From positions 1 through 64,000 of the forward strand of contig JAUCBJ010004529.1 in assembly GCA_032718475.1 (NCBI GenBank): DNA of 64,000 nt. The letters are read 5' to 3'. Shown here piece by piece: positions 34,298 to 44,799 of the stretch; position 1 is the first letter of the stretch, and each line of letters opens with the position of its first letter. Source of the stretch: Nemertoderma westbladi. Taxonomy: Eukaryota > Xenacoelomorpha > Nemertodermatida > Nemertodermatidae. Both the position numbers and the translations under genes were made by a program. The notes below the pieces were generated by a model. That model saw nothing but the letters and a program-made list of their open reading frames with translations, made no database searches and was not told the DNA's origin.

Positions 34298-35371
34298 ACG
34301 AGGCGTTAAAGTCTATACAAATCAATCCAGGTTTCAGCCAATCACAAAGGAGATGACGTAGGGCCTATTACAAATGAATGTGGATTGATTTGTATAGACT
34401 TTAATGACCACCCATGTTCTGTTAGAATCTATACATTTCAATTATTAATTATTTTTATTTAAATACTGTTTTCCCACTACTATTTCCAATAATAGTACTA
34501 AAGTAAGTAAGATGGTCTTAGAACGGTCTTAAACTTCTGAAATTTCTGGTCTTAGATGGAAGATGGTCTAAGAAGATTCTGAAATCCCTAAACAGTTCTG
34601 GGAGGCTACCTCCGCCATGTCTACGTCTAAGGAGGTAGGGTACCCCCTGCCTCGTCTGAACAAACTGAATGCTTTATTGCACAACCCGAAAATTACGCAC
34701 AGCAATAAATTAATGGCTCACAATGCCATTGACAACATTATAAAATCCTTAACACATCGATTACCACTACTCACAAAGTCGCCTAATAATAAACGAATTA
34801 TCACCCAGTATACCGCCGAATTTCCTCAATCCGACGGCAATTGTACACAACGCGAAAAAAACAAATTAGAGAAAAGAAGAAATACCTAAGACCGACTAAC
34901 ATGGAACAAAATAGTATGTCTGCATATCTCAATCGATTGCAGCCGGTTGTAATTGGACCGGGCCGCGATCATGATTACGCATTAACTAACTGTATCTGAC
35001 TGTACATTTTATACTGTACGTATGATTAAATGTTCTGCGGCTTTCAGATAATGGTTTGCTACTGTATGATTAACCTGTTAATTTACTATAAGCATAACAT
35101 ATGTATCTATAATTATAATAATGTAGAACAAGTATGAGAGTGTCTAGCAAAGATTTTTCATATCCTTCATATCAGCTATAGCCTATACAGTTGACTTGAA
35201 CTTATAATTTAAATTATAAGTAAAAAAATTGAAATGTATAGATTCTAACAGAACGTGGGTGGTCATTAAAGCCCATACAAATCAATCCACATTCGGTTGT
35301 AATAGGCCTACGTCATCTCCTTTGTGATTGGCTGAACCCTGGATTGATTTGTATAGACTTTAACGCCTCGT
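34298..35371. mobile_element. Mutator-like (MULE) non-autonomous element, 1074 bp
   Basis: Terminal inverted repeats of about 145 bp (34298-34443 and 35227-35371) are close to 94% identical by eye, starting ACGAGGCGTTAAAGTCTATA. The 9 bp sequence CCGAAATTG lies immediately outside both ends (34289-34297 and 35372-35380), a perfect target duplication. Long TIRs with 9 bp duplication are the hallmark of Mutator-like elements. The 780 bp interior has no transposase; it holds one frame of 90 codons (separate entry). The mismatched TSD length rules out typical hAT or P (8 bp) and Tc1/mariner (TA). Confidence 0.85.
34617..34889 (+). CDS. 90-codon frame inside the MULE, unknown
   Basis: The frame begins MSTSKEVGYPLPRLNKLNAL and is basic and Asn/Lys-rich. 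I do not recognise it and it has no transposase features. It may be chance, or a fragment of host sequence captured by the element as happens in Pack-MULEs. Whether it is translated is unknown. Confidence 0.2.
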   Translation: MSTSKEVGYPLPRLNKLNALLHNPKITHSNKLMAHNAIDNIIKSLTHRLPLLTKSPNNKRIITQYTAEFPQSDGNCTQREKNKLEKRRNT

Positions 35372-35538
35372 CCGAAATTGCAACTTTAAGTTAAATTCAA
35401 ATTTCCCGCGGGAGCCCTTCAGCAATTAAATCTGTACTCCATGAACCCGCTTGTCGCTACAATCACTGTCCTACATCCTAGAAGTAATAGCTGTAACTCT
35501 AACATTGCATCACTATGGAGTTACTTAAATATAAGCTG

Positions 35539-35546
35539 CCAAATTT

Positions 35547-35577
<31 letters not shown>

Positions 35578-35620
35578 CTTGAGCCCCCCAAGCCCCCCCC
35601 CCCCCTTGTATCCGCCACTG
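35539..35620. mobile_element. hAT-type terminal sequence with G/C runs
   Basis: Read on the minus strand, the end starts CAGTGGCGGATACAAGG followed by G runs and GGCTTGGGGGGCTCAAGCC, the form typical of one common hAT end. On the plus strand a run of about 38 G (35540-35578) precedes it. No matching left end was found, so this is a solo or truncated end. It could be the 5' end of the hAT gene at 30899-33230, which points the right way, but that is unproven. Confidence 0.55.
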
Positions 35621-35621
35621 G

Positions 35622-36898
35622 CAACCACTGCAATTAGCAATAGAGCAACATACAGACTGATAAACAGATAATTTAAAGATTTATGAAAGAAAGTGTAACA
35701 CCTACTGTACTGTAAGAAATAAGGAATATTTAATTTATTTAAGGTTAATATTTTTTTTTATAATAGGCCTAATACTGTAGTAGGCCTAGCAACCCGTACA
35801 GCACTTTAACTTATACTTGAATGTATCTGCACATGTTCTACCACCATAAACACCACTTTACGCAATTCAACTATTATAAAATCAAGCCATACTGATCGCA
35901 AGATGTAGAGTACCAAGTTCATTTGAATGGCAATGAACCAGTATATCACGAATTATTTTCCTCTCTTTTAGTCAAATAATGCAACACTAGCTATGCTACT
36001 GCTTTATTTGGCTAATTAAATAACTACACAAATTCAATAGGCTACACAAATTGCAAATAACTGTTCATATGATAGTTCACTAATCAGCTAATAGGCCTAT
36101 TTATTCGTGAGATTTCAATTTCTAAATAAAACTAATATACGAGCTCATATGAGCTCAATTGATTGATTGATTGATTGATTGCTTGGATTTATTTGTTTTT
36201 TTTTTGGTTAGGGTTAGTCGGTCAGGCACAAACCCTAATTAAAATTGTCATGTAACCCTACCCTAACAAACCCTGCAGTAAGTCATGAGGCTCTAATCTA
36301 AGAAATTTTGTGGAATTTTTGACCCCATTAATATGGTCAATCACATAGTTGTCGCATGAATAGTTGTCAGTAACAAATGTTGTGTTACGAAAACCATTTA
36401 AACACTGTGTAAAAATTGAATTTTAGATGAGGAAAAATTGTGTTGATTATAAACCGAATACCGCAACCAAAAACATGTTCACCAAGTCCTACCCTACTGT
36501 ACTTGTAGCGAATAGATTATTTTATGAATTACCAACGAAAAGTAGAAACAGTAGCAAACTTTATCCTTACTCTTACTTTATCAATGTTTGATATTATTAT
36601 ATTATATTTGGATTAATTTTTAATGGGATTTTGTTGAATACAGTAGCAACTACTGTATGTATTAATTAATTTAATATAATTATTAATGCTAATTCCAGGA
36701 GGCTTCCAGTTATTATCTAGCCCTGCGTGGTTGCCAGGCCTGTTGATTAGATGACACTACTGTATGTGGTTCTAATCTAATATTGTGTATTGTTTTGGTT
36801 AGAAAGGCATCTGTAACCTTCACACAGAATATGAGTTAGGCCCGTTTCCAGTTCACACGGTAAAGTCCAGTTACTTTCATTTTACTAGCTATCCATAC
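35622..36898. other. gene-free AT-rich stretch
   Basis: It contains a short GATT repeat (36157-36182), AGGCCTA motifs and TACTGTA motifs. No coding frame or transposon end is supported. Confidence 0.4.
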
Positions 36899-37379
36899 AG
36901 CTCGGCCCTTATATTCCAAAACCGTGTATCTCAATTTTTGGCATTTTGAGAAAATGGCCAAAAACCATTCCGGTTTTTTATGGTTATTCATTTTAAATTC
37001 TTACTGGGATTAATTCGGGAAATTTCCATATTAATATTCTATATAGGGTAAACGCATGTGCCGAATCCACCTGAGGCAAAATTAAGGCATGAAAATAAAG
37101 GGAAATATGTTAAAAACACCATAGTACACCGATAGTACACCATAGCAGGTATTGGTCAATATACTTGCGCCGCAAACATGTAACTTTTTTTGGATCAAAA
37201 TCGGCTAACTCATTTTTTATTCTTCAAAACCAGCTATCTTTTATATTTTATTTTTTAACAAAACCGTTTATCTCTATGTTTGAATATAAACTTTTATTTT
37301 ATTAATTAATAATTACCATTAATATTGAAAACCATTAACTAATAAACTACAATTTGTGGTAAGGGAATAAAATAAAATG

Positions 37380-37760
37380 AACAGTCAGTTTAATGTAACG
37401 ATAAGTTTAATACAATTTATAGTTTAATACATAGATCGGTTTTATACAAATATGAGTTTAATATATACTGTAGATCAGTTATATACAAATATGAGTTTAA
37501 TAATAGATCGGTTTATACAAATATGAGTTTAATACATAGATCAGTTTTATACAAATTTGAGTTTAATATATAGAGCAGTTTTATACAAAGATGAGTTTAA
37601 TACATAGATAAGATTTAATGATCAGTTTTTACAATTATGATGAGTTTATAGCGATCAGTTTAATACAATTTATAGTTAATTAAACAGTTCAGTTTAAACA
37701 AATATGAGTTTAATACATTGATCCGTTTTATAGAATAATGAGTTTAATAAATCGATAAGT
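37380..37760. repeat. degenerate tandem repeat within the 2.7 kb transposon
   Basis: About ten imperfect copies of a 34-46 bp unit built on GAGTTTAATACATAGATCGG and TTTTATACAAATAT. It lies between the transposase stop and the left end and has no coding role. Confidence 0.8.
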
Positions 37761-37821
37761 TGTATTCAATACAGATCTACTCATTAGCTAAAGAGTGATC
37801 GTAGCCACTATTAAGGTCTGT

Positions 37822-38895
37822 TTATGATTGTTTCGATGTCATCGATAACCAGAAAGACGATCTGTTTCCTGGCATGAGATTAACAAGTTTCTTTAGGATA
37901 ATCTCCTTCTTTGCTGTGTTAATTCCCCGTACACCTTCTTTCTTCTGTGGAATTTCTGGGTGATACCTCTCTTGAAGGAATTCTACACACTTCTCTGCTT
38001 CTTTGAAGTCTCTTTTATACACCATCTTGCGACACCCTTTGTTAAATCTCACCTGGACTACCTCTGTAATATAGGGAAGCGCCTCTTTCAGCTTCTTGGA
38101 ATACGTTAGTTTCTTCAACCACTTGTGGAATTCCGGGGTTAATACAACCAAATCTTTTCTACTGTTGGCCATAACCATAGTGACGTATTTCAAATCATAC
38201 ATTGCTGGTTGTCTTTTAATACTCCTCTCTATATTTCCATGAACCGAATCGGCTAACATGTGCGTATGTCCCTTGGTGAGGTACTTCAATGTGATTGACT
38301 GTGGCCCCCCTGTGGCATTGACAATCGCTACACATGCGCCAAAGAGCAACCAGTTTTTATTTTGACCCGTACAATTATCCAGCCAAAATATAAACTCTTT
38401 GGAATCCCGCTCTTCTCTGATGATCCTTAACATACAATCGGCCAATGAGTCAGCATCCCGACCTTGCAGCCCCTCATGCCACACCACACAATAGTCATTC
38501 ATCCCCCCTCCAACGTCACCACTACCAAACCCCTCAGTATGTCCCCCTCCAATGTCACCACTCCCCTCAATATGTCCCCCTCCAACGTCACCACTCCCAC
38601 TCCCCTCTGTATGTCCCCCTCCAACGTCACCACTCCCACTCTCCTCAATATGTCCCCCTCCAACGTCACCACTCCCACTCCCCTCTGTATGTCCCCCTCC
38701 AACGTAACCACTTCCACTCCCCTCTGTATGTCCCCCTCCAACGTCACCATTTACCAGAAGCATTGGAATCATTAGGGGGTATAGCCTTCCTCCGTAGAGG
38801 ATATTGTTTGCGTGTGGCAGACATTGTTTACTTACACGAATATCAGTGCTATGCTTTATATAAAATAAACAAACTGGCTTGCTACCAAGAGTCAA
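37822..38895 (-). CDS. putative RNase H-like transposase, C-terminal part (DUF7869-like)
   Basis: The recognisable core has FIFWLDNCTGQNKNWLLFGA and YLTKGHTHMLADSVHGNIE, the D..GQNKN and GH..M.AD..H..IE blocks of the family I know as DUF7869, common in repetitive invertebrate proteins. D, H/D and E in these blocks would suit a DDE-type active site; that is inference. Upstream of the core (38745-38500) the frame is an in-phase 39 bp minisatellite giving about six copies of DVGGGHTEGSGSG, preceded by about 50 unrelated residues. Related proteins are usually longer at the N terminus, so the beginning is either replaced, spliced from elsewhere, or lost. Being inside perfect inverted ends supports a transposase role. 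There are no stops in the 357 codons. Confidence 0.65.
   Translation of the reverse strand: MTLGSKPVCLFYIKHSTDIRVSKQCLPHANNILYGGRLYPLMIPMLLVNGDVGGGHTEGSGSGYVGGGHTEGSGSGDVGGGHIEESGSGDVGGGHTEGSGSGDVGGGHIEGSGDIGGGHTEGFGSGDVGGGMNDYCVVWHEGLQGRDADSLADCMLRIIREERDSKEFIFWLDNCTGQNKNWLLFGACVAIVNATGGPQSITLKYLTKGHTHMLADSVHGNIERSIKRQPAMYDLKYVTMVMANSRKDLVVLTPEFHKWLKKLTYSKKLKEALPYITEVVQVRFNKGCRKMVYKRDFKEAEKCVEFLQERYHPEIPQKKEGVRGINTAKKEIILKKLVNLMPGNRSSFWLSMTSKQS
38499..38750. repeat. 39 bp minisatellite within the transposase frame
   Basis: About six to seven copies of TATGTCCCCCTCCAACGTCA plus CCACTCCCACTCCCCTCTG, some missing 9-12 bp. All length changes are multiples of three, so the minus-strand frame stays open. 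It could alternatively be an expanded repeat in an intron. Confidence 0.9.
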
Positions 38896-39602
38896 GAAAG
38901 TGTTTAAAAAAACTGTTGTTCTGATTCTTTGATCGATGAATTGCTTATAGATGACAAAACGTTATGGTACAGTAACACAACCTACTGGTAAACTCTTGTT
39001 ACCTAAACTCTCATGGTTGTTTACCTAAACTGAAACTTTACAATATGTTATCATAACGCTTTGTGTAGTTTGTTAATGCCTGAATTGTTGATTTATGAAT
39101 TAACTACCGGTAAACGGTAGCTGGCCGCGACAATTGCAAATGAATTGTTCAGACTAAATGACCGGTTAACTGTGTTTTGAAATATATCTAGAACATTTAT
39201 TGAACATTGAATTTGTAATCAAAACCGTCTATCTGAGAAAGATTTGTTCTAGAGGTGGTCCAAAACCGTCTATCTCCAGATAGATGGTTTTGATAAATTA
39301 AACGAATTTCCGAAACAGAGATACACTGTTTTGATAAATTAATAATCATGGAGATCTTGCATCCTATTGGTCAGTTAATTTTTTTCGGTTAATTTTTCTC
39401 AGATAAATGGTTTTGATTAAAAATTGCTTCAAAAAATATCGAGATACACGGTTTTGGTCGCAAACTATTTTCTTTGCATTTGATTTTCAAGCTTCGGGAC
39501 CTGGATAGAAAGATGCGCCTTGTAATTCTGATTCCAAATATATAAATATGTCATTTTCGTCAAAAATCGAGATACACGGTTTTGGAATATAAGGGCCGAG
39601 CT

Positions 39603-42150
39603 ACTGTATCTGTATAGGCCTACTGTAATATCCTGTAGTAACAATAAACTTTCTACTCCAGAACGTCTTTTGAAATCTTCATTGATGGCATACAGTATCC
39701 ATTTTATGCTAATTTAAGATGATATACCGTACAGTGCAGTTGTAGTTTATAGTTCTAAGTACAATAATTGAAGTTATTATTATAGTTAGTAATTAAGTCA
39801 TTATTTCTTAACATGATAATTTCATGTGAATAACTGAATACTAAAGCATCCAGAACGCCGATAAGTAGAAATAATGTAACAAAAATGCGTCCTTGTATTG
39901 TATGGTAACGCCTCGATGCGCTTGTCGCTTTCTCTGTACACCAAATACACTAGGGTCATGGCACTGAAAAGTGCTAATTTTCAAACAATGATGTTAATTT
40001 TTAATGAAAGTTATTATTCCACCAAAATGTTTATTTAACCGATTTATTGTGACGATTCAGGAATACAGATTGTATTACAGTAAATACATTGGATCGATAA
40101 TACTACAGTACAACAGCTGACTGCATTTTCCCACAAATGGTGGATGTAATATTGCACGTTGCTGGTACATAAAAATTACATTTTAGGCACACTGGGTGGC
40201 CCACAACCGCTGGGTGGCGCACAACACTCCGGGCCCTTTAGGGATGATTTTATCAAAACACAGGTTTTACGCATCAATACACCATTTTTTTCAAACACTC
40301 ATTACCGATGCACTTAGCCGCACTCCAGTCAGACAGAAACCGTACAAATTTAGGCGTCCTGTACGCTTTACCTGTAAGTCAACGATTTTTATCTTGATAT
40401 TTATTTCATTGGCTTCTTGATGGTCGATTACGGTGGTATGTTTCAGGTAATAACAATTAACTCGAACCTCGCTCTTCATAATGTACAGTAGTTCACAACG
40501 AATGCGCTGATTAAATGGATTTTAGATTCACTCTTATTTTTTAATGGTGCCTTTTAAAATTTGAATCCTTGAAAATGATTGTCAATCAATAGTCAAGGTA
40601 TGTGAGGTCCTTAACGACGAAAGTGAATTGAAATAATGTAATGTAATATGAATACAGATCCCCCGAACCAACTCTTGTACAGAACAGCATCTACAGCACC
40701 CATATACAGTACTAGGCCTACTACAATCGGCATGTTGCATTTCACCTGCATTATCTATATCATACATATTAAGAATGTATGCCGGCTTGTCATCAAAATT
40801 GCTTCGCCACAGGAAGTGGCCAATTTAGACAAAATCTTTGGGGGGGGGGGGGGGGGGGGGGGGGGTTACTTTGTTAGTTGCAATTTTTCTGCTTAGAATA
40901 TTAAATTTTACTGAGTAAAATCTATTTTTTTATCTCTCAAGTATAGGTGATAGATTTGATTATTGATATTACTAATAATTAATAGGAACTACTGTACTCT
41001 TACAACTTTTATCACATGTGAAGAAAGCTATGTTTCGAGATGATATATTATAAAAATTATAAAATTGATGGTTTATGCTGAGAGAATAGCATGCCATTTA
41101 TTATCAATAATTTTTGCCACGAGATCTTTATATCTTTAATTTAGCATGTTAGCTTGTATTCTGCTATAAGCAGAGATAGGCGAATGGAGCTCGCAACAAT
41201 TTTCTTCGAATTGTGCCATATAAAAAGTATGTTACTGTGTATAATGTTGGAAAAAATGTGCAAAATTGTGCAGTGAGAAAGGGCATTTTGTTATTAACAC
41301 TTACAGACTAATGAGAACTTACAGGCAAATTAAATTTTTAAATAATTACTGTACACAACAGGCCCTACAACAATAAAAAAATAACAGTGTACGTTCAGTA
41401 AGTATTGGTTATATTGTGATTGAAGTTGAAAGGTCATTCAGCACTCAGCAGCAACGTTTTATGTTTAGTGAGGGCATATTAGCACTTGCACCGATTGTAT
41501 TTACAAACTATAAACATTGAAATAATACATTGAAAATATACGAATAGTAAGTATAGTGTTAGTGTCACGCACTCAAAACCTCACACTACACGTAACACTT
41601 ATAGAGTAAAAGAAAAACCACATAAAATGAAATATGACCTCCAGAAACGATACAGCAGACAGTCGTTATAATGAATATGGTCTGGTACTTTTTCTTTTTG
41701 TTCAAGACAGTAGGGCCTACAGCATGGTATGAAATATTTTAATGAATTATCTTAAATAACAGTCCACGATGTTTACAAGCATTCACAATTACTGTAGGTT
41801 TTCATATCAATTAGTTTACGCAGCTACATATCGTTACAAAATATGTAATATATATAAACTCACGATCTGTGTCTGGAACATTTCGTTCATGTAATTAATA
41901 TAGTCCTACACGAACGATATGTTAAAGATCCTGAACGTGATTTTATAAGAGAATTATATCACCTGCGACAGGCGAAGAATTCGATTTTGCAAAAAGACGC
42001 ATTTTTATAGATTTATAGGAAGGGATTTAGGGGTCTTATAAAAAATTTAAATGCAAAATCGAATATTCCGGGTCATGGGGATATCAACGGTTCGAGTTGA
42101 ACTAGTTGTATTTCAAATTTCAAGCAATAAGATAAACAATTGTAGAAAAT
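39603..42150. other. gene-free stretch with a short dispersed repeat and a poly-G run
   Basis: No gene. At 40726-40826 there is a segment (ATCGGCATGTTGCAT ... GCCGGCTTGTCATCAAAATT) also found, diverged, at 51290-51370, so it is a dispersed repeat. A run of about 25 G sits at 40841-40865. The rest is AT-rich. Confidence 0.45.
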
Positions 42151-42159
42151 ATGTGGTGG

Positions 42160-42950
42160 GGGTGGGGGGGGGGACAATTGCCCCCCGGACAATTGCCCCC
42201 GGACAATTGCCGCCCGGACAATTTCCCCCGGACAATTGCCGCCCGGACAATTGCCCCCGGACAATTGCCGCCCGGACAATTGCCCCCGGACAATTATTTC
42301 CCCCGGGACAATTGCCCCCCGAGGAAAATTGCCCTCCTGACAATTGCCCCCCGAGGACAATTGCCCCCCGAACAATTGCCCACGGACTATTGCCCCCCGG
42401 ACAATTGCCCCCCGGACTATTGCCACCCGGACAATTGCCCCCGATATTTTACTTAATGAATATATTTTAAATCTTGAAATCCCTTGAATGTTCTCGTATA
42501 GTTTTATGAAATTCAAGTAATATTAACCTTGATCAACACTTCTAAACTTTTAATTATTCTGCTTTTTTTTCAAAAAATTCAAGATTTTTTCTAGAACAAT
42601 TTGATTTGATAACCATTTCTAAACTTTTTAATTTTATGTGTTTTTCAAAATATGCATGAAATACATCGAAATACATTGGAAAAATATCGAAATTATTGAG
42701 CACATAAATAAGCAAACATGGATGTTTTATTAAATATAACACCAGCTACTGTATATAAAATTATTGGTTTAATGTTGTAACAAGTTAGGAAGACTAAATT
42801 GCTAGTTAGGAACGACCTTATTTATTTTGAAATTTTCCTTGGGGCCAATTTATTGATTGGTGGGTTATTGTTATTGGGGGGCAATTGTCCGTGGGGCAAT
42901 TGTCCTCGGGGGCAATTGTCCGGAGTGCAATAGTCCGGGAGGAGTGCGTT
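42160..42950. mobile_element. foldback element with CAATTG-rich minisatellite ends
   Basis: The left side (42165-42445) is a tandem array of about 17 copies of a 14-16 bp word CCCCCGGACAATTGC. The right side (42876-42945) has about four copies of the inverted word GGGGGCAATTGTCCG. The array ends are therefore complementary, separated by about 430 bp of AT-rich DNA. Frames read through the repeats on both strands are artefacts. No TSD or superfamily is apparent. Confidence 0.65.
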
Positions 42951-43327
42951 TTAACCAACTTTTAGTCGAAAAAAAATACCCACCCCAAATTTTTTTTTCA
43001 GAACAACCACATGCACTAGTTATTTCAGAAAAAAAAAATTTTAAAATATTTGACCGGGCTATTGTCTTTTAATTAACAATTATAAATTATTAAATTATTA
43101 TAATTATATTAATAATATTATATAACTTTAAAAAAATTACCCATTCAAAATTTTGATTTATTTGCAGTCTACATGATGTTTTTGTTTAAATTTAGCTTGA
43201 ACTAACATATTTCATCGGGCTATTGGCCTTTAATACAAAATAATTAAATGGCTCATATTGAAATTATGTAGCCGCGAACAGAATAATTTGAAATTTCGCA
43301 TAAAATATTACTTCTATTGATCCATTA

Positions 43328-43561
43328 GCACCATTCGAACGGTAATCATCGATTTAGTTGGGGTAGAAACCTCCAAAAAAAGAGTAGAGCTGTTAGTTCT
43401 CGAGATATTGTACAAAAGGTGTACATTAGGCTCACTATGCGCTTTTTGTACACACAACTCTATATGACACCTTTTGTGAAATATCTCGAGAACTAACAGC
43501 TCTACTCTTTTTTTGGAGGTTTCTACCCCAACTAAATCGATGATTGCCTTTCGAATGGTAC
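43328..43561. mobile_element. 234 bp palindromic MITE
   Basis: Arms of about 95 bp pair almost perfectly, from ACCATTCGAA at the outside through TCATCGATTTAGTTGGGGTA and CTCGAGATATT at the inside, leaving about 45 bp in the centre. TA lies at both outer edges (43326-43327 and 43562-43563). It would fold into one long hairpin if transcribed. Confidence 0.8.
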
Positions 43562-43563
43562 TA

Positions 43564-44799
43564 TGTTTGATTCAATAGAATCATCAATAGAACATTATTA
43601 CTGAAATTTATTGGTAATTTATTTATTACTTATTTATTACTGGAATTTATTATTTGTTACTGAAAATAATACTAATAATAAACCTGCAGACTCAAACTTA
43701 GGCGCATTAGGTTATAATTATATAAAGGCGGCAAACTGCCGCAATTATGAGCACGGTCATGAGATATTTATAATGAAAAAGGCGGTAATGTGCCGCCTTT
43801 TTTTAGTTTTGGTGCGCAAAGGGTTAAACAAAATGTGTGATCATTTCTCCTACATTTTAATTCGAATATAAATTACAGAATTGCCCCGCATGGGGGCGTA
43901 GTTTAAAAAAAAGCAATTTACATACTCATTCTATTACATTGAAATAAATTTATGTTAAATCTATTTAATACTATATTGAACCGTGGTTGTTGAAACAACT
44001 GTACACACAGCTGAAGTATCGCACCATGACACCTCTGGCCCACTGTGTATGGGCGCCGTCCTGTCCTGGTGTGATCTATTCGGCTCCATTTTTTTTGCAT
44101 TTGTCCGAGTTACAAGGCCGAGATAATTGCCTTTGATCTTTGAACCTTCCCTCGCAAAAACTACACTGTATCTGTTAATATGTGAGAATATCTGCCAATA
44201 TATATCTAGCAAGACAAAAGCACAAAACCATACTATGATTTTAGCTATGGGGCTTTCCTCGTCGCTGATTTCAGGTCTGAGGTCTGTTTTCACTTTTAAT
44301 AAAATCTAGTCAGACTGTTTGTCTGTCTGTCGGTCTTTCTGATTATCAGACAATCAGTCCGTCAAATATAAGGAACGGGTAGACCATCTAGCTAAAGGTT
44401 TTGCTCTAGGGGTTTTCCTGGTCGCAGAACCCATTTTCAGTGTCAGATTTAACATTTGATTACTTCTAAATTGTCTCTTTGGCTGTCGGTTATATATTGA
44501 CGCCATATTATAAAATATAATAAATTTTATAATATGAAATTGGAAATTGTATGAATTCCATTGTTTTGAGACATACTGACGGACAGACGGACAGTAAAAC
44601 GGACAGACAGCCATATCTCGAGAAGTAAGACAGATCTGTCAAAACGGTTTACATATTTGAAATCTTGATCAAAATCTGCTCTAGAAGGAATAGAAAAAAA
44701 AATTTGAAAGCCAGTACCCCCCCCCCCCCCCCCCCCCCCCCCTAACATCGCCCAACAACCGAAGATGAACATACAAATAGTTGGTTCAACTACGAAAGT
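43564..44799. other. gene-free stretch with a long poly-C run
   Basis: A run of about 33 C lies at 44709-44742. At 44230-44470 two related blocks, each with GG-TTTCCT-GTCGC, and a GTCTGTCTGTCGG start suggest a degenerate dispersed repeat, also echoed near 53760-53950. There is no gene. Confidence 0.4.

Larger units (their letters stand above)
36903..39598. mobile_element. 2.7 kb DNA transposon with AGCT target duplication
   Basis: The ends are inverted repeats of at least 38 bp with one mismatch, starting CGGCCCTTATATTCCAAAAC. AGCT lies just outside each end (36899-36902 and 39599-39602); because AGCT is its own complement, the end could also include it. A motif AAAACCGTNTATCTC and its complement recurs about ten times near the ends (for example 36918, 37260, 39221, 39262, 39441, 39569), as expected of transposase-binding sites. 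The interior holds a degenerate tandem repeat (37380-37760) and a minus-strand transposase-like frame (38895-37822). A 4 bp duplication has been described for Sola elements; membership there is only a guess. Confidence 0.85.

Noticed and set aside
38445-38924. A 159-codon plus-strand His/Pro-rich frame
   Set aside because: Antisense of the 39 bp minisatellite within the transposase frame.
42051-42516. Overlapping frames rich in PPGQL or GAIVRG on both strands
   Set aside because: They read through the CCCCCGGACAATTG repeat in several registers.
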